Shown: piece by piece, positions 7,501 to 15,881 of the stretch | How positions within the stretch are numbered: the stretch's first letter is position 1 | Layout: each line of letters opens with the position of its first letter | Origin: an uncultured Pseudomonadota bacterium | GTDB lineage: Bacteria; Pseudomonadota; Gammaproteobacteria; Burkholderiales; JALYOK01 | DNA: 64,000 nucleotides | Reading direction: 5' to 3' | Assembly (NCBI GenBank): GCA_902826775.1 | Contig: CADEHE010000015.1 | Span: 1 to 64,000 of the forward strand | The notes under the pieces: generated by a model | The model's input: only the letters and a program-made list of their open reading frames with translations | Told to the model about the DNA's origin: nothing | The model's database searches: none | Position numbers and translations under genes: made by a program

Positions 7501-8478
7501 ATGGGCCGCCGCCGACTATCTCGGCTGGATTTGCCGCAGCGTGTGTATTTTATTCACGGTGCGTATTACTTTTTCGTAAAAGGGGGAAAGCCAATTCATC
7601 TGGGGCGAGACTTTGCCGTTGCCATGGCCCAATGGGCTTCGCTCGTCGGTACGCCTAAGCAGCTCGCCACCCTTGCGGATGTCATGGATCGATATCTACT
7701 GGAGGTAGCCCCTCTGAAAGCTCCAAGAACATACAAGGACAATATCATCGAGATGCGCTTGTTGCGGGCAGCCTTCGGGCACATGCGGCCAAATGAAGTG
7801 ACGCCACCCGACGTGTATGCCTATATGGACGCGCGCGGCGCGCCAGTACGCGCCAATCGCGAGAAAGCGCTGCTTTCAAGCGTTTTCAGTCATGCCATCC
7901 GTTGGGGCGTAGCCGCAAGCAATCCGTGTCGACTTGTGAAGCGCAACCCGGAAAAGCGACGCGAGAGGCTGCCGGAAGTAGTTGAGTTGCGCGCCTTCAA
8001 GGCTGTCGCGGGCGAGTTCCTTGCGGCGTACATAGATCTCAAGTACATGACCGGGCTTCGCAAGGGCGATCTGCTTTCCCTTAGGCTGGAAAACTTGACC
8101 GACGAAGGGATCGCCTTGCAGCAGAGGAAGAACCGTAAGCGCTTGGTTATTCTCTGGACACCCGATCTACGAGAGGTAGTGGCGCGAGCGCAGGCGCTGC
8201 CAAGGCGAGCAAAAAGCGCATATCTATTCGCGACGCACGCTGGGAAACCGTACTCAACCAGCGGTTTCGACTCGATTTGGCAGCGAACGATGAGACGAGC
8301 GCTGTCCTCAGGAATCTTGGCGCAACGATTCACCGAACACGATATTCGTGCGGCAACCGGTTCTGCCGATCCACAGAACGCGCAAGCACGCCTCGGTCAA
8401 AAGAACAAATCGAGCACCGACGCCTACTTGCGCTCTAAAGCGGTCACCCGGATCGAACCGCTACCGAAGAATATTTAA
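7501..8478 (+). CDS. Tyrosine recombinase / integrase
   Basis: A 325-residue site-specific recombinase starting at ATG 7501 behind a good AGGAG. The core-binding region spans residues about 55-140 and the catalytic domain about 155-320. Visible catalytic residues are Arg187 (TGLRKGD), His280 and Arg283 (HDIR), and Tyr309 (STDAYLR). The usual second His of LGHKN is Gln300 (LGQKN), a substitution tolerated in some family members. The gene ends 56 bp from the 3' end of a tRNA-Lys gene, which is the classical attachment-site arrangement. No second attachment copy was found, so the far end of the element is outside the window or lost. Confidence 0.85.
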   Translation: MGRRRLSRLDLPQRVYFIHGAYYFFVKGGKPIHLGRDFAVAMAQWASLVGTPKQLATLADVMDRYLLEVAPLKAPRTYKDNIIEMRLLRAAFGHMRPNEVTPPDVYAYMDARGAPVRANREKALLSSVFSHAIRWGVAASNPCRLVKRNPEKRRERLPEVVELRAFKAVAGEFLAAYIDLKYMTGLRKGDLLSLRLENLTDEGIALQQRKNRKRLVILWTPDLREVVARAQALPRRAKSAYLFATHAGKPYSTSGFDSIWQRTMRRALSSGILAQRFTEHDIRAATGSADPQNAQARLGQKNKSSTDAYLRSKAVTRIEPLPKNI

Positions 8479-8534
8479 CACTATCGCGAATATTTAGCGA
8501 CGTTAGCAGGCACTGCCCGGGAAACTTGCATGAA

Positions 8535-8610
8535 TGGTAGGTCGAGGGAGGCTCGAACTCCCGACCAACGGATTAAAAGTCCGCTGCTCTACCGACTGAG
8601 CTATCGACCC
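8535..8610 (-). tRNA. tRNA-Lys (anticodon TTT)
   Basis: The complement folds as a 76-nt cloverleaf. The acceptor pairs GGGTCGA with TCGACCT (one G-U at the end), the anticodon loop is CTTTTAA, the TTCGA loop is intact and the 3' CCA is encoded at 8535-8537. It follows queC on the same strand. Its 3' end faces the integrase, making it the likely integration target. Confidence 0.95.
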
Positions 8611-8689
8611 GCGTCGGATTATATTCGCGCGAGCGTCCCGGGTCAATTTGAGAGCGTCGTTCAAAGCGCTCGAGGTGATGTGGCAACGC

Positions 8690-9376
8690 TCATTTGCGCG
8701 CAGATTGGTAGAGCGTTACGTCGGCGACACCTGCCTCTGCGAACCCTCTGCGCCGAATCGCGCACGAGTCGCACGTGCCACACGCGAAGCCGTCATCATC
8801 GGCTTGGTAACAAGATACTGTTTCCGCGAGATTCACGCGCATGCTAATTGCCTGCTTGATAATCTGCGCTTTCGTCAGATGCAGAAGTGGCGCGTCAATA
8901 CTAATGCGCGCGCCTTCAAGCGCCGCCTTGGTAGCAAGGTTGGCCATTTGCTGAAATGCGGCGAGATATTCGGGACGGCAATCGGGGTAACCGGAGTAGT
9001 CCACCGCATTTGCACCAATATAGATGTGCTGAGCCTTGAGAACTTCCGCCCAGGCAAGTCCCAAGGCGAGAAAAATGGTGTTGCGCGCCGGCACGTAAGT
9101 TACCGGCACACCGTCATCAATATTGGTGCTCGCCTGCGGAACTTCGATCTTGTCGCTGGTCAGCGCAGAACCACCAAAGGTGCGCAAATCAAGCTGGATT
9201 AGCCGGTGTTGCACCTGTCGCGCGCGAGCGATCCTTTTTGCGGCAGCCAATTCGGCGCGATGCCGCTGACCATAGTCGACTGATAGGGCATGGCACTCGC
9301 AGCCGCGTTCCTGTGCGTGCGCCAGCGTTACTGCCGAATCAATGCCACCGGAAAGCAGGACGACGCCGCGAGACAT
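8690..9376 (-). CDS. queC: 7-cyano-7-deazaguanine synthase QueC
   Basis: A 228-residue cytosolic enzyme that converts 7-carboxy-7-deazaguanine to preQ0 with ATP and ammonia, a step in queuosine synthesis. The PP-loop SGGIDSA is at residues 9-15. The C-terminal zinc site is formed by Cys in SCYQ and by CGTCDSC. Length and start fit the family. It follows the tol-pal cluster, as in many Proteobacteria, although the usual queE between cpoB and queC is absent here. Confidence 0.95.
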   Translation of the reverse strand: MSRGVVLLSGGIDSAVTLAHAQERGCECHALSVDYGQRHRAELAAAKRIARARQVQHRLIQLDLRTFGGSALTSDKIEVPQASTNIDDGVPVTYVPARNTIFLALGLAWAEVLKAQHIYIGANAVDYSGYPDCRPEYLAAFQQMANLATKAALEGARISIDAPLLHLTKAQIIKQAISMRVNLAETVSCYQADDDGFACGTCDSCAIRRRGFAEAGVADVTLYQSARK

Positions 9377-9411
9377 AAGTATCCAACTGATCTCCGAGTT
9401 CGGATAACCAG

Positions 9412-10566
9412 CTACTTCTTCAGCAAAGTGAGTCGAGTTTTCGCTTTGGCCGCCGCGTCCGAGGCGGGAAACTTTGCGATGACTTCCTCCAACATCTCCC
9501 GCGCAGCCGCATAGTCGTTCTGTTCGACATGAATACTTGCGATGTTGAGCATCGCGTCCGGCACCTTTGCAGAGTCAGGATGGCTCTTGATCAAGGCTTG
9601 GTTGCTCTGCAGGGCTTTGGCAAAGTCGCGTTGATTGAAATAGCTGACGCCAATCCAGTACTGCGCATTAGGCGCCAGCGCGCTGCTTGGATACTTGTCG
9701 GCGAACGTTTGAAACGACGCTACCGCGCCTGGGTAGTTACCACCGCGAAACTGACGCAATGCTTCATCGTAGAGTTTATTCTCGGCCACAAGATCGCGGG
9801 CCGCGGGTTTACCATCCGCCGGGGTTGCGGTTGCAACGCTTGTCGTCGATGGTCCCGTAGCAGGGGCACCGGCACCGCCTGTTGCGGCGGCAGTAGTGTT
9901 GACGGCGGAGCTTGTACCGGCAGCGGTCGCGGCGAGCGGTGCCGTCACGTTTGCACCCGCTGTACTTGAAGCCTGCGCTGCAGGCGCATTGCTAGCCGCG
10001 CTCGTCGGAGCAGAGTCGGCTGCTTCGGTTGCGGCGCTTTCCTCCTCGGCGTCAGCCGAATCGTTACTCCTTTCGTCAAGCTCGCTGCTCTTGGGCACCT
10101 GCTCTAGCCGCTTGAGCCGATCAACTAAGTCGGAGTAGGCGCTCTTTTCGCGCTTCTCCGCTTTGTCGAGTTGATTGCGCAAGAGCTCCAACTCGCCGCG
10201 CATCTTGTTTAGATCAGCGTTTAGGGTTTCGACCTGACTGACCAACTCAAGCAAGCGCGATCCCGCTAGCGCGCTGTCAATTTTGCCGAGGCGTTGCTCG
10301 ATTAAGCCCGCCTGCTCCTTGTCATGCTGCTGTGCTTGCGCAAGCGCTTCCTTGATCTGAGTAAGCTGCTGCATTTGCACCTGCAGATTCCGAATTGAGT
10401 TCTGCATGTTCTGCAGCTGCAGTTGCGTTGCTTGATCGGCCTGCGCGATGTGAAAACGCCCCTCGCTATTCTCAACGGTTTGGTTCGCGGGGGCTTGCGG
10501 AGAAAAAATCGCCGCGGCAGCGCTAAGCGCTACCGCGGATGTCGCTACACGATACTCAACAATCAC
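9412..10566 (-). CDS. cpoB: Cell division coordinator CpoB (YbgF)
   Basis: A 384-residue periplasmic protein that links the Tol-Pal system with peptidoglycan synthesis at division. After an N-terminal signal segment comes a trimerising coiled coil (about residues 40-160), a long Ala/Ser/Thr-rich linker (about 165-255, longer than usual), and C-terminal TPR repeats (about 262-382, with LYDEALRQFRGGNYPGAV and AQYWIGVSYFNQ). The GTG start overlaps the pal stop by four bases (GTGA), so it is coupled to pal. Confidence 0.9.
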   Translation of the reverse strand: MIVEYRVATSAVALSAAAAIFSPQAPANQTVENSEGRFHIAQADQATQLQLQNMQNSIRNLQVQMQQLTQIKEALAQAQQHDKEQAGLIEQRLGKIDSALAGSRLLELVSQVETLNADLNKMRGELELLRNQLDKAEKREKSAYSDLVDRLKRLEQVPKSSELDERSNDSADAEEESAATEAADSAPTSAASNAPAAQASSTAGANVTAPLAATAAGTSSAVNTTAAATGGAGAPATGPSTTSVATATPADGKPAARDLVAENKLYDEALRQFRGGNYPGAVASFQTFADKYPSSALAPNAQYWIGVSYFNQRDFAKALQSNQALIKSHPDSAKVPDAMLNIASIHVEQNDYAAAREMLEEVIAKFPASDAAAKAKTRLTLLKK

Positions 10567-11264
10567 TGCTCGTTCGAGTAAAGAATATCTGCGCGTCGGT
10601 TCTCACGCCACGCTTCTTCATTGTGTCCGACCGCGCGCGGCTTCTCTTCACCGAGGCTAACCGTTTCGATTTGGCGCTCAGGTACGCCAAGCACACTCAT
10701 CATCTTACGCACGGCGTCCGCGCGTCTCTGCCCGAGCGCGAGATTGTATTCGCGACTACCGCGCTCGTCCGTGTTGCCCTGGAGCATGATGCGCATATTC
10801 GGATTGTCGAGCAGCATGCGCGAATGCGCTTCAACAACCATTCGATAGGGCTCTTCCACCACAAAGCTATCGTACGCGAAATAGATACTGCGCTTAGATA
10901 GCGGGCTGTTCGGATCCTTCATCGCTGCGAGGCCCGCCGCACCCGCCAAGCTGCCGGGAGGATAGCCCCCCGCGCCCGGTGCGCCTGGGCTGCCCGCCCC
11001 ACCATTCGCCCCAAGCGATCCATCGCTGCCTGCTCCACCTATCGGCGTGGCCGGCTGTACCGAAGCTACCGCGCCGCCTGCGGGAGTGGTCTGAGCAACA
11101 TCGCCCGGCTGCTGCATGTCACCCTCGGTGCCAATCGTGGTATCGGGTGGCAGACCGCTGCGATCCTCGATCGCCGCTCTGTCTTCGGTTCCTCGTTTGA
11201 CCCCTTTCTTCGCACAGCCAACTGCTACGACTGCCAACAACACCAGCAGCAATACTCTTTTCAT
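10563..11264 (-). CDS. pal: Peptidoglycan-associated lipoprotein Pal
   Basis: A 233-residue outer-membrane lipoprotein that anchors the envelope to peptidoglycan and binds TolB. The start at 11264 is chosen for its AGGAG Shine-Dalgarno sequence. The lipobox is VVAVGC. A Gly/Ala/Pro-rich linker (about 50-105) precedes the OmpA-like domain with GNTDERGSREYNLALGQRRA, the peptidoglycan-binding signature. It is part of the minus-strand tol-pal operon. Confidence 0.93.
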   Translation of the reverse strand: MKRVLLLVLLAVVAVGCAKKGVKRGTEDRAAIEDRSGLPPDTTIGTEGDMQQPGDVAQTTPAGGAVASVQPATPIGGAGSDGSLGANGGAGSPGAPGAGGYPPGSLAGAAGLAAMKDPNSPLSKRSIYFAYDSFVVEEPYRMVVEAHSRMLLDNPNMRIMLQGNTDERGSREYNLALGQRRADAVRKMMSVLGVPERQIETVSLGEEKPRAVGHNEEAWRENRRADILYSNEQ

Positions 11265-11395
11265 TACGACACTCCTATCGTTGCCAATTTGCAATGCTCA
11301 CATTTTCCACTGCAACCACCCTATTGTGCAATGCCCTTACCCATGTTTCAGTCAATTCCGTCACCGGGCACTCGCCGTAAAACCACAGCACCGGC

Positions 11396-12664
11396 TCATC
11401 TGAGTGGCCCCCACGTGGGTTCGCGCACGTCTGCAGCCTGTGTAAACAATCGTTGCCGCACCCGGCCATCGTTCGAAACCGTGGCGAGCACTCCGCGCCC
11501 GCGCACTTGAGTCGCGTACAAAATCATCTTGCCGTTGGGCGAAAAACTCGGCGATTCGTCCTCGTCGGTATCGGTCATGACTTGCGGTTGACCGCCGTTC
11601 AAATCTTGCTGCATCACGCGAAAGCTATTGCCATCTTGCTGAACATACACCAACTTAGTGCCGTCTGGGCTAAAGCGCGGTGATACGTTGTAGTTGCCAG
11701 AAAAAGTTAGCCGCTCGACGTTACCCCCCGCAGCGGGCACGCGATAGATCTGCGGACGCCCGCCTCGATCGGAGGTAAAGGCGATGTACTTGCCGTCGGG
11801 AGAAAATACCGGTTCCGTATCGATGCTAGGGCTAGAGGTCAAGCGCGCAGGGCTGCCGGAGCCGTCCGCGTTAACCAAGTAAATCTGGGAGCTGCCGTCT
11901 TTCGTGAGCGTCACGGCCAGTCGCTTGCCGTCGGGCGCCCACGCCGGCGCACTGTTTGAGCCTTTGAATGCGGCCGCCTTTAGACGCGTGCCGGTAATAA
12001 TGGATTGCACCATGACGATCGGCTTGCGTTCTTCGAACGTCACGTAAGCCAATCGATTGCCGTCCGGCGCCCACTTCGGCGAGATGATTGGTTCGCGCGA
12101 TTCGAGAATTTTTTGCTCGCCGTACCCGTCGGCATCGGCGATCATCAGCCGGTAGATCGGCCCTTCCTTGACGATATAGGCGATTTTGGTGCTAAAGACG
12201 CCGCGCTCTCCGGTCAACGACTGGTAGACCTCGTCTGCGATCTTGTGCGCGGTGGCACGCGACTGGCCCGGCGCGATGGTAAACGCCAAGCTCTTCAGCA
12301 CGCGCTCGCGCAGCACGTCAGCCAGGTAGAACACGATCTCCACTCTGCCCGCCGCCAGCGGCGTAACCTTGCCAAACACCAAGGCTTCTGCGCCCTTGTC
12401 ACGCCAAGCGCGGCTCTCTACGTCTTTCGGTTCGACCGGTTGCGCCGCACCGGCATCCACCTCTTTAAACAGGCCGGTGCCGAACAAATCCGACTTAATG
12501 ACAGCGGATAGGCTCTGCGGCAAAGAGCCTTCGGACTTAAACGCCGTCACCGACAGAGGCAACTGCTTTAGCGCCTGCGTAGTGATTTCGATAGTGAGCT
12601 CTGCGTTTGCTCGAATGGCAACGCCCATGCAACACAATAAAAGCAGCCGCGCGATCGCGTGCAT
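11396..12664 (-). CDS. tolB: Tol-Pal periplasmic protein TolB
   Basis: A 422-residue periplasmic protein with signal peptide (cleavage near ANA-EL). An N-terminal domain contacts TolA. A six-bladed propeller built from repeated FSPDGKYIAFTSDR-type units (about residues 190-410) binds Pal. It starts four bases after the tolA stop, in operon order, and a 131-bp gap separates it from pal. Confidence 0.94.
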   Translation of the reverse strand: MHAIARLLLLCCMGVAIRANAELTIEITTQALKQLPLSVTAFKSEGSLPQSLSAVIKSDLFGTGLFKEVDAGAAQPVEPKDVESRAWRDKGAEALVFGKVTPLAAGRVEIVFYLADVLRERVLKSLAFTIAPGQSRATAHKIADEVYQSLTGERGVFSTKIAYIVKEGPIYRLMIADADGYGEQKILESREPIISPKWAPDGNRLAYVTFEERKPIVMVQSIITGTRLKAAAFKGSNSAPAWAPDGKRLAVTLTKDGSSQIYLVNADGSGSPARLTSSPSIDTEPVFSPDGKYIAFTSDRGGRPQIYRVPAAGGNVERLTFSGNYNVSPRFSPDGTKLVYVQQDGNSFRVMQQDLNGGQPQVMTDTDEDESPSFSPNGKMILYATQVRGRGVLATVSNDGRVRQRLFTQAADVREPTWGPLR

Positions 12665-12668
12665 CGTT

Positions 12669-14291
12669 TTATCTCTCCAAAGCGCCAGCGGTGAATTTTA
12701 GAGTAATTTGCTTCATCTGTTGAAAAGCCTTGTCGTTGTTCTTCGGCAACGGCAGCGGTTGCGAGCGCTTAATCGCCAACTCGACCGCCTCTCTGAACTC
12801 GGGTCCGCCCGAACTGCTGTCGAGCCGGATGTCGGCCACGGTGCCGTCGGGCAATAGCGTAATCTTGAAGGTGGCGCTATCCGTGTCGCGCACGCGGCCA
12901 GAAGGTTTGGTATTGCTCAGAATCTTCTCGCGTATGCGCGCCGCGTACTCGCCAACTAAGGACTTCAGCGCGTCTTGTTCCGCAATGCGCGCCCGTTCCT
13001 CCGCTTCGGCTTTGGCCAACTGCTCGTGCCGCTCTTGTTCCTGCTTACGCAGCGCCTCCTCGCGCTTGCGCTCCTCTTCCTCTGCCTTGCGACGCGCTTC
13101 TTCCTCTTCTTTGGCGCGCTCTTCCGCTTTGCGCTTCTCTTGCTCGATCTTGCGCTCTTCCTCTTCCTTTTGGCGGCGCTTCTCGTCTTCTTCGCGCTTC
13201 TGCAGTTCTTGCCGTTTTTCTTCTTCCGCCTTCGCTAGCTTTTCACGAAGCTTCTCCTCCGAGTCCTGCTTTTCTTCTTCCAGTTTACGTTTCTGCTCCT
13301 CGGCGAGTTTCTTTTCCTCTTCGAGTTTGCGTTTTTGTTCCTCGGCCTTTTTGCGCTCCTCCTCGATTTCGCGTCTGTGTTCCTCGGCTTTCTTCTTGTC
13401 CTCGGCCAGCTGGCGCTTGTGCTCCTCCGCTTGCTTTTTCTCCTCTTCGAGTTTGTCGCGCTCACGTTGCAGCTTTTCCAAGCGCTCCTTCATCTCCTTT
13501 TCTTTCTCGGAGAACTCTTTTTCGCGCTTCTCGCGCTCGGCCTTGGCTTGCTGTTCGCTTATTTCGCGGTCTTTCTCAAGGCGTTCCTTTTCGCGCCCCA
13601 AGCGCTCTTTTTCGAGCTTTTCTTTCTCGCGTTCAAGCTTTTCTTCATCTTTCTTGAGCTTCTCCATCTCGAGTTTACGCGCAAGCTCTTCTTTCTCGAG
13701 ACGCTGACGCTCTAGTTCTTCTTGCTTCTTCTTCAGCGCAATTTCCGCCTCAAGCTCAGCCTTGGTCGGCTTTGGCTCAGGCTTGGCCTTCGGCTCAGGT
13801 TTCGGCTTTGGCTCCGGTTTGGACCGATCCTTGGGACTTGGTTTTTTCGGATCCGGCTTCGCCTCCGCAAGCTTAGCGGGTGCCGGTACCTTGATCGCCG
13901 CTTCAGGCTTCTTCGCCTCTGGCGGCGGTTTAGGTAGCGGTTCCAGTCTTCGTTCTAGTTTCGGTGCCACGGCAGGCTCGGGCGGCTGCGCACGTGCCGG
14001 GGGAAGGCTCTCCCAAAGTTCGACCGCCATCGGCGCGATCACTTGGTTCTGCCAGCGCAGCCCGAACACCAGCAGCGCAAAAAACAACAAATGCACCACG
14101 ACAGCGAGAACACCGGCAGGCAGCTCGCCGGGTTCGCGCCGTTTCCTTCGCACGACCGGATCGAGCGCAGGCCGTTCTGCCGCATCGTCGCGCCCAAGCG
14201 GTGGAGGATTCCCGCCATGACCCTGCCCCGCGCCGTCGCCACGCACACGGGCCGCAACTGGATATCGGTTTGCCCAGCGATTGCGGCTCAA
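12669..14291 (-). CDS. tolA: Tol-Pal spanning protein TolA
   Basis: A protein of up to 540 residues that spans the periplasm and couples inner-membrane TolQR to TolB-Pal. A single membrane helix lies near residues 57-78, then a Pro/Lys-rich region (about 95-175), a very long Lys/Glu coiled coil (about 175-440) and a C-terminal TonB-like domain (about 445-535, with LLPDGTVADIRLDSSSGGPEF). The TTG at 14291 overlaps the tolR stop as TTGA. The 50-residue basic segment ahead of the helix is longer than usual, so a start further in, for example a GTG near residue 16, is possible. Confidence 0.88.
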   Translation of the reverse strand: MSRNRWANRYPVAARVRGDGAGQGHGGNPPPLGRDDAAERPALDPVVRRKRREPGELPAGVLAVVVHLLFFALLVFGLRWQNQVIAPMAVELWESLPPARAQPPEPAVAPKLERRLEPLPKPPPEAKKPEAAIKVPAPAKLAEAKPDPKKPSPKDRSKPEPKPKPEPKAKPEPKPTKAELEAEIALKKKQEELERQRLEKEELARKLEMEKLKKDEEKLEREKEKLEKERLGREKERLEKDREISEQQAKAEREKREKEFSEKEKEMKERLEKLQRERDKLEEEKKQAEEHKRQLAEDKKKAEEHRREIEEERKKAEEQKRKLEEEKKLAEEQKRKLEEEKQDSEEKLREKLAKAEEEKRQELQKREEDEKRRQKEEEERKIEQEKRKAEERAKEEEEARRKAEEEERKREEALRKQEQERHEQLAKAEAEERARIAEQDALKSLVGEYAARIREKILSNTKPSGRVRDTDSATFKITLLPDGTVADIRLDSSSGGPEFREAVELAIKRSQPLPLPKNNDKAFQQMKQITLKFTAGALER

Positions 14292-14722
14292 TTCGACCTC
14301 GGCTGCGCCAGCAGCCCGACTCGCTTGACGCGCGCTTGTTGCAGCATATCCATGACTTTCAGCACTTCTTCGTAGCGCACGGCCTTGTCGCCGGCGATCA
14401 CAACCGGTTGACTGGGGCGCTTGACCTGCTTGGCCTTGACGATACGCGCCAACTCAGCGCGCGAAATACCACGTTCTTCCGTCTCGCCTTCCGCTCGGTC
14501 GCGGATCAGCAGATTCGCCTCCGCAGTCACCGAAATCTCAATTGGGTCCTCCACCGTACTGAGTCCTTGACCAACCTGCGGCAGTTCAACTTGGCCCGGA
14601 TTGATCAGCGGCGCGGTAACCATAAAAATCACCAGCAGTACCAGCATCACGTCGATATACGGCACGACGTTGATCTGGTTCATCAAGCGCCGCGGTTTGC
14701 GCAGCGACGAGCCCGTGGCCAT
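14288..14722 (-). CDS. tolR: Tol-Pal proton channel subunit TolR
   Basis: A 144-residue ExbD/TolR protein. One membrane helix (about residues 18-40) carries the proton-path Asp in NVVPYIDVMLVLLVIF. The periplasmic domain follows. It energises TolA together with TolQ. It lies three bases after tolQ and overlaps tolA by four bases. Confidence 0.94.
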   Translation of the reverse strand: MATGSSLRKPRRLMNQINVVPYIDVMLVLLVIFMVTAPLINPGQVELPQVGQGLSTVEDPIEISVTAEANLLIRDRAEGETEERGISRAELARIVKAKQVKRPSQPVVIAGDKAVRYEEVLKVMDMLQQARVKRVGLLAQPRSN

Positions 14723-14725
14723 GGC

Positions 14726-15412
14726 TTAAGCCACCACCGGATGCAACTGTCGCTGCAGAATGTTGGAAAACTCTTCCATAAAGCTCTCGAAACGAATCGA
14801 CAAGCGGTCGATTTCGCTCGAATAGCGGTTGTACGCCACCACCGCCGGAATCGCCGCGAACAAGCCGATGGCGGTAGCGATCAGTGCTTCGGCGATACCT
14901 GGGGCCACATGCGCCAGTGTAGCTTGGCCCACGTTCGCCAGGCCCCGAAACGAATTCATAATGCCCCACACCGTGCCGAGCAGACCGACGTACGGGCTGA
15001 CCGAACCGACCGAAGCAAGAAAACTCAAATGTGATTCCAGGTGATCCATCTCGCGTTGATAGGTTGCGCGCATGGCGCGGCGCGTGCCGTCCATCACCGC
15101 GCTGACATCGATGCCCTGCTGGCGGCGATGCTTCAAGAACTCGCGAAAGCCTGCCTCGAAGATCTTTTCCATGCTGCCGGGATCGTGGCGTCCGCGCGTC
15201 GCCTGCTGAAACAGCGTATTGAGATCCGAGCCGCCCCAAAAACTGCGCTCGAACGAGTCCGTCATCGTCTGCGCGCGCTTGATGGCAAATAGTTTTAGAA
15301 AGATGTACCACCACGACAACATCGAACCGACCAACAAGATAAACATGACGAGCTTGACCAGCGGGCTCGCATTCAACAACAGCGTGATTAACGACAAGTC
15401 AGTATTGATCAC
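14726..15412 (-). CDS. tolQ: Tol-Pal proton channel subunit TolQ
   Basis: A 228-residue ExbB/TolQ/MotA-family inner-membrane protein with three membrane helices (about residues 15-40, 135-158 and 172-195). The conserved GLLGTVWGIMNSF and AEALIATAIGLFAAIPAV segments form the channel. It uses the proton gradient with TolR. The GTG start overlaps the ybgC stop (GTGA). Confidence 0.95.
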   Translation of the reverse strand: MINTDLSLITLLLNASPLVKLVMFILLVGSMLSWWYIFLKLFAIKRAQTMTDSFERSFWGGSDLNTLFQQATRGRHDPGSMEKIFEAGFREFLKHRRQQGIDVSAVMDGTRRAMRATYQREMDHLESHLSFLASVGSVSPYVGLLGTVWGIMNSFRGLANVGQATLAHVAPGIAEALIATAIGLFAAIPAVVAYNRYSSEIDRLSIRFESFMEEFSNILQRQLHPVVA

Positions 15413-15867
15413 TCAAGCTCTTCCAATTTGGCTATTAACGCAGGCGGAAGCATTTTGGGTTTGAACGAGGCACTGTCGACGCAAGCGATGCTGACGTTGG
15501 CACGCGTCAACTTTTCGTTTTGCCGCAGCACGTCCTGGCTCAGGAGTATCTGGTAGGCGCTACGGCCCGTCGGCGTGGCCGTCACCTGCAATTCATCGTC
15601 CAAGCAGGCTGGCCTGATGTATTTCACGTCGACCGCTCGTACGATGAACAGCGCACCATGTTCCCGCTCGAAGCTTGCATGTTCGAAGCCCAGCTTACGT
15701 AACCATTCCGTGCGTGCCCGTTCCATGAAGCGCAGATAGTTGGCGTAATAAACCACGCCCCCGGCATCTGTGTCCTCATAGAACACCCTTACCGGCCAGG
15801 TAAATAGGTATTTTTCGGTCCCGGCGGGTGTCAGTACTGCCTCCTTGCGGCTGCCGAATTTGACCAC
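15409..15867 (-). CDS. ybgC: Acyl-CoA thioesterase YbgC
   Basis: A 152-residue hotdog-fold thioesterase and the usual first gene of tol-pal operons. It hydrolyses short or long acyl-CoA, and in some species it associates with phospholipid synthesis. The motif RVFYEDTDAGGVVYYANYL near residues 27-45 contains the catalytic Asp. The N-terminus is about 15 residues longer than in many homologs. Confidence 0.93.
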   Translation of the reverse strand: MVKFGSRKEAVLTPAGTEKYLFTWPVRVFYEDTDAGGVVYYANYLRFMERARTEWLRKLGFEHASFEREHGALFIVRAVDVKYIRPACLDDELQVTATPTGRSAYQILLSQDVLRQNEKLTRANVSIACVDSASFKPKMLPPALIAKLEELE

Positions 15868-15881
15868 AAACTCCCGGGTGT

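Noticed and set aside
8535..8610. Second copy of the tRNA-Lys 3' end as a left attachment site at 1-7 kb
   Set aside because: I looked for the 3' tRNA sequence upstream of the integrase and found no convincing copy in the window.
12730..13707. Long plus-strand frames across tolA, rich in Ser, Leu, Phe and Arg
   Set aside because: They are complementary-strand shadows of the Lys/Glu coiled coil of tolA, with no ribosome binding site or domain.
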